This document shows, in pieces, positions 36,618-45,142 of a DNA stretch of 64,000 nucleotides. The stretch is from contig CP063167.1 of the NCBI GenBank assembly GCA_016806145.1, forward strand, positions 554,501-618,500, in the 5' to 3' direction. The position numbers and the translations under genes were made by a program. The stretch comes from Variovorax paradoxus (GTDB taxonomy: Bacteria > Pseudomonadota > Gammaproteobacteria > Burkholderiales > Burkholderiaceae_C). Positions within the stretch are counted from its first letter, which is position 1. Every line of letters starts with the position of its first letter. The notes beneath the pieces are model-generated. The model was not told where the DNA came from and searched no databases. It saw only the letters and a program-made list of their open reading frames with translations.

Positions 36618-38693
36618 ATGATCACACGGCCAGCGCTCAAGGACCACGGCTCGCTGCTGTTCTCCTTCGCCGTCGTTGCGGATACCCATGTGAACGAACG
36701 CGACGACGCTTCCAGCTCTCCGTATCACACGAATCAGCTGGCCAACGAGCGCGCGCGCCACGTGTTTCAGGACATCGCTGCCATGTCGCCGGCACCGGCC
36801 TTCGTCGTTCACTTGGGCGACATCGTCCATCCCGTGCCCTCGCTGCCGACGTTCGGCGATGCGGTCGCGCAATTCAAGGCCATCGCCTCCCCCCTCAAGG
36901 TGCCCTTGCATCTGGTACCGGGCAATCACGACGTTGGCGACAAGCGCGTCGACTGGATGCCCGCTGACCAGGTGTGCGGCGACTACCTCGACATCTACCG
37001 TGGCGCCTTCGGAGCCGACTACCACGCCTTCGACCGCGAGAACCTTCGCTTCGTCTTCTTGAACTCGCTGTTGCTCAATTCGGGCCTGCCTCAGGAGCAG
37101 GCGCAGAAGCAGTGGTTCGAGGCGCAGATGGATGGTGCGGACGACAAGCGGGTGTTCCTGTTCATGCACTACCCCCCGTTCATCTACAAGGAGGACGAGC
37201 GCGGCAACTACGACAACGTGGACGAACCGGCCCGGAGCTGGCTGTTGGCGCAGATGAAGCGGCCGCATGTCGAAGGCGTGTTCGCCGGGCACGTCCACAA
37301 CTTCTGGTACGACAGGACCGGTAACGCCGAGTTCTACATGCTGCCCTCGACCGCATTCCTGCGGCACGATTTCACCGAGTTCTACAAGGTGTCGCCGGGT
37401 TACGAGTTCGGCCGGGGCGATGTGGAAAAGTTCGGCTACTTTGTCGTCGATGTCTTCGAGACGGGCCACGTGGCTTACTCGGTCCGCACCATGGGCCGGC
37501 AGTCGGCCCTCGGCGCACCCGCCGCACGGATGCCCATGCGCTACCTGGCACATCCAAAGACTTCGACCTTCGATGGCGTGGGCGTCGAGCTGCGACATCC
37601 ATGGGCCGAGTCGATGCAGATCACGGCCACCGGCGGGGTGCAGGAGTTCGGCCGCAAATGGGCGCGCAATGACTATCCCCTGCTCGCGCTTTGGGAGATG
37701 GGCGCACGCCTGGCAAAGGTGCCGGATCTCGACCTGGCGGAGCCGGAATCGCGGGAACGCATGCGGCTCATGGCGAAGCTGGGCCACCGCTACATCGTTT
37801 CCACGTTGAAGCTCCCGAAAACTGATGCACTGGCCGAAGCCGACGTCGAAGGCTGCGGCGTCGACGCATTCGAAGTCAACATCACGCTCGACAACTTCTC
37901 GCGCCGCAAGGACGAGTGGCGCGCATTTCGCGAGGCCACCGGACGAAAGCTCTATCTGTCCAAGATCCTGACCTACGACGGCTCGCACTACGACGGCAAG
38001 CACTTCAGTCATTTCGTCCACGCCGGCTTTTCGCTCGACGAACTCGATGCGCATGCCGAGCGGCTGGCAGCGGGTCGCTTGGCCGGAGAGTTCGACGGCA
38101 TCACCGTGCGGCTCGAGGCCGAGCAGGATCTTGCCGCGAACGTCCGTGCCTTGAACCGGTTCGTCGAGCGCACGCGATGTCAGGTGCTGGTATCGCTCAA
38201 GCTGTCTGGAACGAGCTTGGCGATCGCGCGCACCGACGACCGTGGCAATGTGGCAAAGGTAGCGCAATCGATGATTCTCTCGAAGCTTTCGCCGTCCATC
38301 CGCTATGTCTTTGACACCTTCATGGACGTGGACCGAGGCTACTTTCCGCGCCACGCGTTCATCGACAGGCGCTTCAATCCGCGCCCTGCCGCGCAGGCCT
38401 TCGCGATGCTCGCGGCATTGTTCTCGGATTTCGAATCCTTCGCGCTGACGGATGCGGCAACAGCCCGCCCGGGCTCGCTGCAGTTCAGCGCCGGCCCTGA
38501 CCGCTACGTCCTGCTGTGCGAAGACGCGCGGGCCGCGGCAGAGTACCTCGATGCCCATGCGCCGAAGGTGGCATACGACCTGGTCGAAGGCACCACCTTT
38601 ACCGGCCAGGAACCCGTCGCCGCGTTGCGCGCCCGCCTATCGGACCGCGACCTGCCGAAGGGAACGCAAGTCCTCCTGATCCGCCTGTCCTAG
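36618..38693 (+). CDS. Metallophosphoesterase fused to a barrel-like C-terminal domain
   Basis: A 691-residue cytosolic protein; the start at 36618 has AGGA just upstream. Residues about 12-300 form a calcineurin-like phosphoesterase with all five metal-binding blocks: Asp22/His24 (VADTH), Asp68 (LGDIVH), Asn103-His104 (GNHD), His184 (FMHYPP) and His225/His227 (GHVHNF). Residues about 315-691 are a second domain I cannot name. It has alternating strands and helices like a TIM barrel and ends a segment with FMDVDRGYFPRHAFIDRRFNPRP, resembling the last strands of glycoside hydrolases. A linked Bug receptor suggests catabolism of an imported phosphoester or glycoside-like compound. No signal peptide is visible. 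Confidence 0.85.
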   Translation: MITRPALKDHGSLLFSFAVVADTHVNERDDASSSPYHTNQLANERARHVFQDIAAMSPAPAFVVHLGDIVHPVPSLPTFGDAVAQFKAIASPLKVPLHLVPGNHDVGDKRVDWMPADQVCGDYLDIYRGAFGADYHAFDRENLRFVFLNSLLLNSGLPQEQAQKQWFEAQMDGADDKRVFLFMHYPPFIYKEDERGNYDNVDEPARSWLLAQMKRPHVEGVFAGHVHNFWYDRTGNAEFYMLPSTAFLRHDFTEFYKVSPGYEFGRGDVEKFGYFVVDVFETGHVAYSVRTMGRQSALGAPAARMPMRYLAHPKTSTFDGVGVELRHPWAESMQITATGGVQEFGRKWARNDYPLLALWEMGARLAKVPDLDLAEPESRERMRLMAKLGHRYIVSTLKLPKTDALAEADVEGCGVDAFEVNITLDNFSRRKDEWRAFREATGRKLYLSKILTYDGSHYDGKHFSHFVHAGFSLDELDAHAERLAAGRLAGEFDGITVRLEAEQDLAANVRALNRFVERTRCQVLVSLKLSGTSLAIARTDDRGNVAKVAQSMILSKLSPSIRYVFDTFMDVDRGYFPRHAFIDRRFNPRPAAQAFAMLAALFSDFESFALTDAATARPGSLQFSAGPDRYVLLCEDARAAAEYLDAHAPKVAYDLVEGTTFTGQEPVAALRARLSDRDLPKGTQVLLIRLS

Positions 38694-38720
38694 TTCGTCC
38701 ATCCTGCCCGGAGCGCTGCC

Positions 38721-39683
38721 ATGTCCATCAAGTCTCTTGTCTGCGGCGTGTTCGTCGCAACGCTTTCTGCGGCTTCCACGGCTGCATTCCCCGACAACCC
38801 TGTCAAGTTGGTTGTGGCCTACGCGCCAGGGGGTTCGACAGACATCATCGCGCGGCTGCTGGGCGCCCGGCTGAGCGCCAGATGGGGTCAGCAGGTGGTG
38901 GTGGAAAACAGGACCGGTGCGAGCGGCATGATCGGCGCGGAGGCCGTCTCGCGCGCGAAGCCCGATGGCTACACCTTGCTGCTGGGCTACACGCCCGAGG
39001 TCTCAATGAACAAGCTCGTGTTCAAGAACATGCGCTACGACCCCATCACGGACCTTACGCCCATCGCGCTGATCGCCTCGGCTCCCCTCGTGCTCGCCGC
39101 CGGCCCCAAATCGCCGATCGGCAGCATGAAGGAACTGATTGCGCGCAAGGGGAGCGGCCAGTCGATCTCGTACGGATCGCCGGGGACCGGTGGCCAACAG
39201 CACATCGCCGGCGAACTGCTTGCACGCCAGACCGGCATGCAGCTTACTCACGTGCCCTATCGAGGAACGGGGCTTGCCGTCGCCGACCTGATCGGCGGGC
39301 AGATCGATCTGTTCTGGGCGACGACGCCACCGTTGCTGCAGCAAATCCGTGCAGGCAGGCTCAAGCCCTTGGCGGTCGCGGGGCCGGCAAGAGAGAAGCT
39401 GCTGCCGGATGTACCGACCACCACCGAACTGGGCATGCCGAATCTTCAGCTCACCAACTGGTTCGGCGTGTTCGGCCCGAAGGCGATGCCCTCCGCGCTC
39501 GCGAACTCCATCGCAGCGGATGTGATGCAGGAATTGGCGGACCCGGCCATGGTGAAAGGCCTCGAAGACCAGGGGCTGACCCCGACACCCATGCAGGGCG
39601 GCGCGTTTCGTTCATTCATCGACACCGAGATGAAGAAGTACGAGCAGATCGTCAAGGACACCGGCGTCACTGCCTCGCAGTGA
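38721..39683 (+). CDS. Bug/TctC-family solute receptor downstream of the phosphoesterase
   Basis: A 320-residue receptor with a signal peptide (cleavage near AAFP, about residue 22). Motifs are VVAYAPGGSTDIIARLLG, VENRTGASGMIGAEAV, PDGYTLLLGY and THVPYRGTGLAVADLIGG. It follows the phosphoesterase by 27 bp and should share its promoter. As in the neighbouring gene, codon use is slightly less GC-biased than in the flanking operons. Confidence 0.9.
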   Translation: MSIKSLVCGVFVATLSAASTAAFPDNPVKLVVAYAPGGSTDIIARLLGARLSARWGQQVVVENRTGASGMIGAEAVSRAKPDGYTLLLGYTPEVSMNKLVFKNMRYDPITDLTPIALIASAPLVLAAGPKSPIGSMKELIARKGSGQSISYGSPGTGGQQHIAGELLARQTGMQLTHVPYRGTGLAVADLIGGQIDLFWATTPPLLQQIRAGRLKPLAVAGPAREKLLPDVPTTTELGMPNLQLTNWFGVFGPKAMPSALANSIAADVMQELADPAMVKGLEDQGLTPTPMQGGAFRSFIDTEMKKYEQIVKDTGVTASQ

Positions 39684-39919
39684 CGGATGCGACGGCGTCG
39701 ATACCGGATCGATTCGGCCGCCGAGCTCCCTCGCACTCGCCATGGTGAGGACGACTTCCCCTGTTTTCGTCTCGCAGGTACAGCCCCCAACGATGCGCGC
39801 TCGCGGCGCCACGGGAGGCATCGGTACCAGCCCGCCGGAGTGACCTACCATCCACAACACGCGCGAATCCAAGACGACACGGCAGATCCGAACCTCCAAC
39901 ACACAGAACGGAGACCCGC

Positions 39920-40495
39920 ATGAGAAAGCTCAAGATCATGGAGCACGTATCGCTCGACGGCGTGATCCAGTCCTCCGGCGAGGACGGCTTCCCGCATGGC
40001 GACTGGACCGCGCCCTACCGCACGCCCGAAGGCCGCGACGAAGTCCTCGCCGCGCACGGCGAACGCTTCGACCTGCTGCTGGGCCGCCGCACCTACGACT
40101 TGTGGTCGGACTACTGGCCCAAGGCACCGGGCGGGCCGATGGCGGACGGCCTGAATGCAGCGACCAAGTACGTCGTGACGCACCGCCCCGACAGCCTAGC
40201 CTGGGGCCCGTTCGAAGGCCTCGGGCCGGACATCGCCGAGAGCGTCGGCCGCCTCAAGTCGAGCGCCGGCCCGGACCTCGTGCTCTGGGGCAGCTCGACG
40301 CTGACATCGGCGCTGCTCGAGCACGGGCTGGTCGACGAGATGATGCTGATCGTCTATCCGGTGCTGCTGGGCACCGGCAAGCGCCTTTTCGCGCAGGGTT
40401 TGCCGGCTCGCGCCTTCGATCTGGTGAGCAACAAGACGACGCCGTCGGGGCTGGTGCTCGGCAGCTACAGGTTCGCCGGTGCTTTGAAGACTTGA
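39920..40495 (+). CDS. Dihydrofolate reductase-like (RibD C-terminal) family protein
   Basis: A 191-residue protein of the DHFR/RibD-C fold. It has the N-terminal KLKIMEHVSLDGVIQ, LLLGRRTYDLWSDYWPKAPGGP, VLWGSSTLTSALLEHGLVDEMMLIVYPVLLGTGKRLF and the C-terminal SGLVLGSYRF. Related proteins (YyaP/YwjB type) are NADPH-dependent reductases of unknown substrate and are not the essential FolA. A GGAG ribosome-binding site lies six bases before the ATG. The preceding 236-bp gap shows no clear element. Confidence 0.85.
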   Translation: MRKLKIMEHVSLDGVIQSSGEDGFPHGDWTAPYRTPEGRDEVLAAHGERFDLLLGRRTYDLWSDYWPKAPGGPMADGLNAATKYVVTHRPDSLAWGPFEGLGPDIAESVGRLKSSAGPDLVLWGSSTLTSALLEHGLVDEMMLIVYPVLLGTGKRLFAQGLPARAFDLVSNKTTPSGLVLGSYRFAGALKT

Positions 40496-40547
40496 TAGTC
40501 CAACGGCGCGGCGTTCCGATCGACAAGCACGGCCAAACTTCGAGGGC

Positions 40548-40835
40548 TCACGAAAGGAGGCCTTGTCCTTGGTTGTCTCCAGCCAGATCAGCGAACACTT
40601 CGTCGGCATCGCGAAACCGCCCTTGCTCGATCTCGCGATGTCCCAATGCCAGGAGCTTCAGCAACGCGATCGTCTTTTCGCGTTCCTCATGGCTGCGGAC
40701 ATCCATCACCACGAGCTTCGCTTCCCCGTCTTGAGTGATCAGCAGCGCTTCGCGGCTGTCCGAGATCTCCTTGACGATATCCGTCGCGTGGTCCTTGAGA
40801 TAGCTGATGGGTTTGACTCGGGTCGAGAACTTCAT
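40548..40835 (-). CDS. Phd/YefM-family antitoxin without an adjacent toxin gene
   Basis: A 95-residue antitoxin. The N-terminal DNA-binding part has FSTRVKPISYLKDHATDIVKEI and EALLITQDGEAKLVVMDV; the C-terminal toxin-neutralising part is acidic and helical (about residues 55-85). The ATG at 40835 has AAGGA upstream. In type II systems the RelE/ParE toxin gene follows directly. Here the DHFR-like gene stops 52 bp away on the other strand, and only a 28-codon frame with a GTGA overlap (40551 down to 40465) is left, too short for a toxin. No toxin gene is upstream either, since gdhA follows. Confidence 0.85.
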   Translation of the reverse strand: MKFSTRVKPISYLKDHATDIVKEISDSREALLITQDGEAKLVVMDVRSHEEREKTIALLKLLALGHREIEQGRFRDADEVFADLAGDNQGQGLLS

Positions 40836-40902
40836 CGGAGTGGTCCTTCCGTGAACATGAAGGATCGATTCTGAACTGGATGAAGTCCCTCGACCCTTCC
40901 AC

Positions 40903-42246
40903 TCAAACCACGCCCTGCGCCAGCATCGCATCCGCCACCTTGACGAAGCCCGCCACGTTCGCCCCGTCGACATAGCTCACGCGGCCATCCTCGCGGCGCC
41001 CATGAGCCAGGCAGGCCTCGTGGATGCTGCGCATGATCTGCAGCAGGCGCGCGTCGACCTCCTCGCGCGGCCATGACAGGCGCGCGGCGTTCTGGCTCAT
41101 CTCCAGGCCCGAGGTGGCGACGCCGCCGGCATTGCTGGCCTTGCCCGGCGCATACAGCACGTCGGCCGCCTCGAACACCTTGACCGCCTCGATGGTCGAC
41201 GGCATGTTCGCGCCCTCGGCCACGCAGACCACGCCGTTCTTCACCAGCGTCTTCGCATCCTCGACGTCGAGCTCGTTCTGGGTCGCACTGGGCAGCGCCA
41301 CATCCACCGGCACGTGCCACGGCGTGGCATCGGCGACGAACTTCGCGCCGACGCGCTCGGCGTAGTCGCTCACGCGGCCGTAGTGGTGGTTCTTCACGTC
41401 CATCAGCACCGCGAGCTTCTCCGCGGTGAAGCCCGACTCGTCGACCACCGTGCCGCTGGAGTCGGACACCGTGACCACCCTGGCCCCGAGCGCCATGGCC
41501 TTCTCGATCGTGTACTGGGCAACGTTGCCCGCGCCCGAGACCGACACGCGCAGGCCCTCGAAGCTGCGCCCGCGCGTCTGCAGCATCTCCTGCGCGAAAT
41601 AGACGTTGCCGTAGCCCGTGGCCTCGGGCCGGATCAGCGAGCCGCCGAACGAGAGGCCCTTGCCGGTGAACACGCAGTCGGCGCGGTTGGTGAGCTTCTT
41701 GACCATGCCGGTGAGGTAGCCCACCTCGCGGCCGCCCACGCCGATGTCGCCCGCGGGCACGTCGGTGTAGGCGCCCACGTGGCGGAACAGCTCGGTGGCG
41801 AAGGCCTGGCAGAAGCGCATGACCTCGCCCTGGCTGCGGCCCTTGGGGTCGAAGTCGGAGCCGCCCTTGCCGCCGCCCATCGGCAGCGTGGTCAGCGCGT
41901 TCTTGAAGGTCTGCTCGAAGGCCAGGAACTTCAGGATCGACAGGTTCACCGACGGATGGAAACGCAGGCCGCCCTTGTACGGGCCGATGGCCAGACTGTG
42001 CTGGATGCGATAGCCGCGGTTGACCTGCACGTCGCCGTGGTCGTCGGTCCAGCAGACACGGAAGATGATCACGCGCTCGGGCTCCACCAGCCGTTCCAGC
42101 AGCGCCTGCGCCTGGTAGCGCGGATGCTGTGCGATGAAGGGCCACAGGCTCTGGATGACCTCCGTCACGGCCTGCAGGTATTCGGGCTGCCCGGGATTGC
42201 GCTGAGCCACATGGGCCAGGAAGTCTTGGGCGCTGGCGTGCTTCAT
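40903..42246 (-). CDS. gdhA: NADP-type glutamate dehydrogenase
   Basis: A 447-residue enzyme, the same length as Escherichia coli GdhA. It converts 2-oxoglutarate, ammonium and NADPH to glutamate. Diagnostic segments are GPYKGGLRFHPSVNLSILKFLAFEQTFKNALT-type core pieces, the catalytic Lys127 in PMGGGKGGSDFDPKG, and VSVSGAGNVAQYTIEKA in the nucleotide domain. The start at 42246 matches the usual N-terminus (KHASAQDFLAHV); GGAG lies eight bases upstream. The promoter region contains direct and inverted repeats (42269-42324). Confidence 0.95.
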   Translation of the reverse strand: MKHASAQDFLAHVAQRNPGQPEYLQAVTEVIQSLWPFIAQHPRYQAQALLERLVEPERVIIFRVCWTDDHGDVQVNRGYRIQHSLAIGPYKGGLRFHPSVNLSILKFLAFEQTFKNALTTLPMGGGKGGSDFDPKGRSQGEVMRFCQAFATELFRHVGAYTDVPAGDIGVGGREVGYLTGMVKKLTNRADCVFTGKGLSFGGSLIRPEATGYGNVYFAQEMLQTRGRSFEGLRVSVSGAGNVAQYTIEKAMALGARVVTVSDSSGTVVDESGFTAEKLAVLMDVKNHHYGRVSDYAERVGAKFVADATPWHVPVDVALPSATQNELDVEDAKTLVKNGVVCVAEGANMPSTIEAVKVFEAADVLYAPGKASNAGGVATSGLEMSQNAARLSWPREEVDARLLQIMRSIHEACLAHGRREDGRVSYVDGANVAGFVKVADAMLAQGVV

Positions 42247-42620
42247 TCCTCTATCTCCAAAAAGGTGCGTTATGACCAAAATAGTGCATTTTGATGCACG
42301 AATGGCACAAGGTTATGCACCAAAGTAATGAAACTTGTAGGGATAAGGTTCGAATCTGCACCGATTTGGATTGAAAACGAGTTCGCCGTCAGCGGATGTG
42401 TCCGGTGGCGTCACGCGGTGACCAATCCACAGCCTTGAACGACGAGGTGTCCGGGAAGCAGACGCCCGCTGTCCCCGAATCATCCGGACGTCGCCGCGGC
42501 GGCGATCGCAAGTCGTTGATTTCAAAGGATTCCGGTGCTGGCATGTTGCGCGCTACTGACGAAAAGGCGGCAGCGCATGCCGCAACTTCCCACCACCGCA
42601 AAGCTTCCGAGAACCTCCAA
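42247..42620. other. 374-bp divergent interval between gdhA and a hypothetical gene
   Basis: The gdhA-proximal part (42269-42324) is AT-rich and repeat-bearing and is described separately. The part from about 42390 to 42620 is open in the frame of the following gene, so the hypothetical protein may start further upstream (ATGs at 42396 and 42543). A tRNA-like GGTTCGAATC at 42347-42356 has no fitting stem and is not a tRNA. Confidence 0.5.
42269..42324. promoter_or_regulatory. Repeat cluster in the gdhA promoter region
   Basis: GTTATGACCAAA (42269-42280) and GTTATGCACCAAA (42312-42324) are direct repeats differing by one inserted base, 43 bp apart. Between them lies GTGCAT-TTTG-ATGCAC (42284-42299), a perfect 6-bp inverted repeat. 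On the gdhA strand the region also reads GCACT-ATTTT-GGT, resembling half of an NtrC box. A nitrogen-responsive regulator is possible, but I found no sigma-54 promoter with correct spacing. Confidence 0.45.
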
Positions 42621-43160
42621 ATGCCACATCATCATTCCGCCGAGCACGACGACATCTGGTCCGTGGAGGGCCGCTTCCAGCATCTGATCTACAGCCCCAA
42701 AGGTGGCATCGAAGGACTTTTGATCGACACCGAAGGCATCGTCACGCAGTTCGTGGTCGATCCCCACGACTGCGCCAGCGTCGCCCTGTTGCTGGGCCTT
42801 CGTCGCGACCAGGCGCTGGTCGTCGAAGGCCGCGAATCCAAACCATCGCCGAAGGGCGACGGCGAACACGTGGTCTACCACTTCGAGCGACTGGCGGCCG
42901 TCGACGGTCGCGCGACCGAAGCGGCGGCACGACCGACGCAGGTGCGCGGCAAGGTCGTGCGCCTGAACTTCGCCAGGCATGGCGCCGCCAACGGCGTTGT
43001 TCTGGACAGCGGCGATTTCGTTCACCTCCGTCCGCAAGGAATGGAGCGCCTGCAGCTGAAGCCCGGCGATCAGGTGCAAGCGCAAGGCGCGGCCTCTCCG
43101 CTCGCCACGGACAGCGGGTGGGTGATCGAAGCGCACAGCGTCAACGGCGAATTGCTTTGA
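42621..43160 (+). CDS. Hypothetical protein, possible tandem beta-barrel domains
   Basis: About 179 residues from the ATG at 42621. The start is uncertain, because two upstream in-frame ATGs exist and the ribosome-binding site is weak. After a His-rich beginning (MPHHHSAEHDDIW) the protein shows EGRFQHLIYSPKGGIEGLLIDTEG, then a charged linker, then a second similar block, VRGKVVRLNFARHGAANGVVLDSGDFVHLRP and LKPGDQVQAQG. The two blocks look like related small beta-barrels (OB-like). No enzyme motif is visible and I do not recognise the family. It converges with the SDR gene. Confidence 0.6.
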   Translation: MPHHHSAEHDDIWSVEGRFQHLIYSPKGGIEGLLIDTEGIVTQFVVDPHDCASVALLLGLRRDQALVVEGRESKPSPKGDGEHVVYHFERLAAVDGRATEAAARPTQVRGKVVRLNFARHGAANGVVLDSGDFVHLRPQGMERLQLKPGDQVQAQGAASPLATDSGWVIEAHSVNGELL

Positions 43161-43216
43161 CCGGCGCAGGTAGCGCGCGGTATCGGCGCTGACGCTCGCA
43201 ACCTCCCCGGGCTGAC

Positions 43217-43957
43217 CTAGATCCGCCCGCCGTCCGTCAGCACCGTGCGCCCCGTCACCCAGCGCGCATCGTTCGACGCGAGGAACGCCACCACGTCGGC
43301 GATGTCCTCGGGCTCGGCCAGCCGGCCCAGCGGCGTGAGCGCGGTCTCCTCGCGCAGGTGATCGGCGGGGATGCCCGAGGTCATGTCGGTGCGCGTGATG
43401 GCGGGCGCCACCGCGTTGACGCGGATATTGCGCGCGCCGAGCTCCATCGCGAAGCCCTTGGTCAGCACCTCGACCGCGCCCTTGGCCGCGGAATACAGCG
43501 CGGTGCCGCCGCCGGGGATGTGGACCAGGTCGGTCGACACGTTGACGATGGCGCCGCCCGCCTTCGGGATGTGCGGCAGCACGGCCTGCGTCAGCACGAT
43601 GGTGCTCCACGCATGGGTGTCCATCTGCTCGACGAACATGGCGCGCGTGAGCTCGCCCACCGGCGCCGCGACGAAGGTGCCGGCCGCATGCACGAGGATG
43701 TCGATGTGGCCGTAGGCCTCGGCGATGGCGGCCACGGCGGCGTTCGCCGCGGCCTCGTCGGTGACGTCGGCCTGGAACGCGGAAGCGCGGCCGCCCTCGG
43801 CCACGATGCCGCGCACCACGGCCTCGGCCGCGGCGGCATTGCTCCGGTGCAGCAGCGCGACGGTGATGCCGTCGCGCGCGAGGCGGCGCGCCACGGCGGC
43901 GCCGATGCCGCGCGAGCCGCCGGAGACGACGGCGATCTTCTGGTTCTGTGTGTTCAT
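43217..43957 (-). CDS. Short-chain dehydrogenase/reductase
   Basis: A 246-residue classical SDR. It has the cofactor loop SGGSRGIGAAVARRLA, the HAAG segment in place of NNAG, Ser in IVNVSTDLV, the catalytic YSAAK, and the C-terminal WVTGRTVLTDGGRI. Two extra residues between the Ser and Tyr motifs are not unusual. The Arg at the end of the first strand loop (LLHRSN) suggests NADPH preference. It lies 138 bp downstream of a LysR gene on the same strand, with an operator-like repeat in between, so it probably has its own regulated promoter. Confidence 0.9.
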   Translation of the reverse strand: MNTQNQKIAVVSGGSRGIGAAVARRLARDGITVALLHRSNAAAAEAVVRGIVAEGGRASAFQADVTDEAAANAAVAAIAEAYGHIDILVHAAGTFVAAPVGELTRAMFVEQMDTHAWSTIVLTQAVLPHIPKAGGAIVNVSTDLVHIPGGGTALYSAAKGAVEVLTKGFAMELGARNIRVNAVAPAITRTDMTSGIPADHLREETALTPLGRLAEPEDIADVVAFLASNDARWVTGRTVLTDGGRI

Positions 43958-44049
43958 GAGGAAGCTTCTTTCTCCGCGAAGAGGGATGACAAGGAAGCTT
44001 CGAAGGTAGGGCCGCGCGGCGCGTCGCACGAGCCGTGCGGGCGCAACGG

Positions 44050-44072
44050 GGCGTTGCCGCCGCTGCAACGCC
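44050..44072. promoter_or_regulatory. Candidate LysR operator upstream of the SDR gene
   Basis: GGCGTT-N11-AACGCC, a 6-bp inverted repeat with the T-N11-A-like spacing of LysR boxes, lies 93 bp before the SDR start. The right half GCTGCAACGC and left half GGCGTT recur at 45062-45082, between the LysR gene and the MFS gene. The recurrence makes a common regulator likely. Confidence 0.55.
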
Positions 44073-44095
44073 ATCGGCCGCGGCGCGCGCTCTCG

Positions 44096-45016
44096 TCAAC
44101 CCGCGCCGGGCGGCTCGAGTTCGCGGTACTTCGTCTCGAGCAAGGCCAGCACCGCGCGCACCGCGGAACTCATGCCCTTGCGGCTCGGGTACAGCACGTA
44201 GGCCTGCGTGGCCAGCGAGGGCCAGGCCGGCAGCACGCGGCGCAGCCGGCCGTCGGCCAGCGCATCGCGGCAGGCCTCGATCGGCAGCTGCACCAGGCCC
44301 GCGCCGCGCAGCGCGGCCTCGCGCAGGGCCTGGTAGTTGTCGCTGATCAGAAGCGGCTGCGGATGGTGCAGCAGCGTCCGGCCGTCGGCATCGACCAGCG
44401 CCCAGGGCCGCACGCTGTCGGGGCCGCCGCCCTGGCCCAGCGCCGGAAAGCGATGCAGGTCGGCCGGCTCGGTGGGCTCGCCATGCGCCGCCAGCAGCGA
44501 GGGCGCGCCCACCAGTTCCATGCGCCCCAGGCCGATCGGCCGCGCGACGATGTCGGCCGAGGCCAGCGGCTGGCTCGCATAGCGGATCGCGAGGTCGATG
44601 CGCTCGCCCAGCAGGTCGACGAAGCGGTTCGACAGGTCGAGCGTGATGCGCACCTTCGGATGCCGCAGGCTGAACTCGCCGAGCCAGCCGCCGAGCAGCA
44701 GCTCGCCCGACACCGGCGAGGCGCTGATGCGCACCGGCCCCGCGGGCTCGCCCAGCGTCTCGTCGACGGTGGCGCGCACCGCCTGCGCCTCGTCGGCCAT
44801 GCTGCGCGCGTGGCGGTAGACGCGCTCGCCCACGTCGGTGACCTGGAAGCGGTGCGCCGAACGCTGGATCAGCCGCACGCCGAGCCGCTTCTCGAGCGCG
44901 CCCACGCGCCGGCTCAGGCGCGACTTGGGCGTGCCGGTCTCGCGCTCGGCCGCCGAGAAGCCGCCCGCCTCGACCACGCGGGCGAACAGGAGCAGGTCGT
45001 TGAGGTCTTCCACCAT
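44096..45016 (-). CDS. LysR-family regulator of the SDR/MFS group
   Basis: A 306-residue LysR protein of the subgroup beginning DLNDLLLFARVVEAGGFSAAERETGTPKSRLSRRV (helix-turn-helix about residues 16-42). The effector domain starts near residue 90 and includes LSNRFVDLLGERIDLAIRY. It is divergent from the MFS gene (126 bp between starts) and upstream of the SDR gene on the same strand. LysR-SDR-MFS neighbourhoods of this type usually respond to small organic electrophiles or drugs; the effector is not known. Confidence 0.9.
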   Translation of the reverse strand: MVEDLNDLLLFARVVEAGGFSAAERETGTPKSRLSRRVGALEKRLGVRLIQRSAHRFQVTDVGERVYRHARSMADEAQAVRATVDETLGEPAGPVRISASPVSGELLLGGWLGEFSLRHPKVRITLDLSNRFVDLLGERIDLAIRYASQPLASADIVARPIGLGRMELVGAPSLLAAHGEPTEPADLHRFPALGQGGGPDSVRPWALVDADGRTLLHHPQPLLISDNYQALREAALRGAGLVQLPIEACRDALADGRLRRVLPAWPSLATQAYVLYPSRKGMSSAVRAVLALLETKYRELEPPGAG

Positions 45017-45061
45017 GCTGTCGATGCCTTTCTTGCGTTTGCCTCGAGCGTGGCGCAGAGC

Positions 45062-45082
45062 GGCGTTCCACGGCTGCAACGC
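45062..45082. promoter_or_regulatory. Second copy of the candidate LysR operator, LysR/MFS interval
   Basis: GGCGTT (45062-45067) and GCTGCAACGC (45073-45082) repeat the halves seen at 44050-44072; the inner inverted repeat is GCGTT-N10-AACGC. It lies in the divergent interval 45017-45142, nearer the LysR start. Confidence 0.5.
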
Positions 45083-45142
45083 GGCGTGCCAGCGCCGGTA
45101 TCGCGGCCGCCGCCGCGAATGCGTAGCCTGCGCGGTTTGACG

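Noticed and set aside
40563..40874. Plus-strand frame with a strong AGGAGG and a TTG start opposite the antitoxin gene
   Set aside because: It lies entirely antisense to the antitoxin, whose translation has clear family motifs; the SD-like sequence is probably chance.
42300..42325. Possible sigma-54 promoter TGGCAC...TATGCA upstream of the hypothetical gene
   Set aside because: The distance between GG and GC is 11 bases instead of the required 10, and the -12 element is poor.
42347..42356. tRNA-like T-loop sequence GGTTCGAATC
   Set aside because: The flanking bases do not form a T-stem and no anticodon or acceptor arm can be built upstream.
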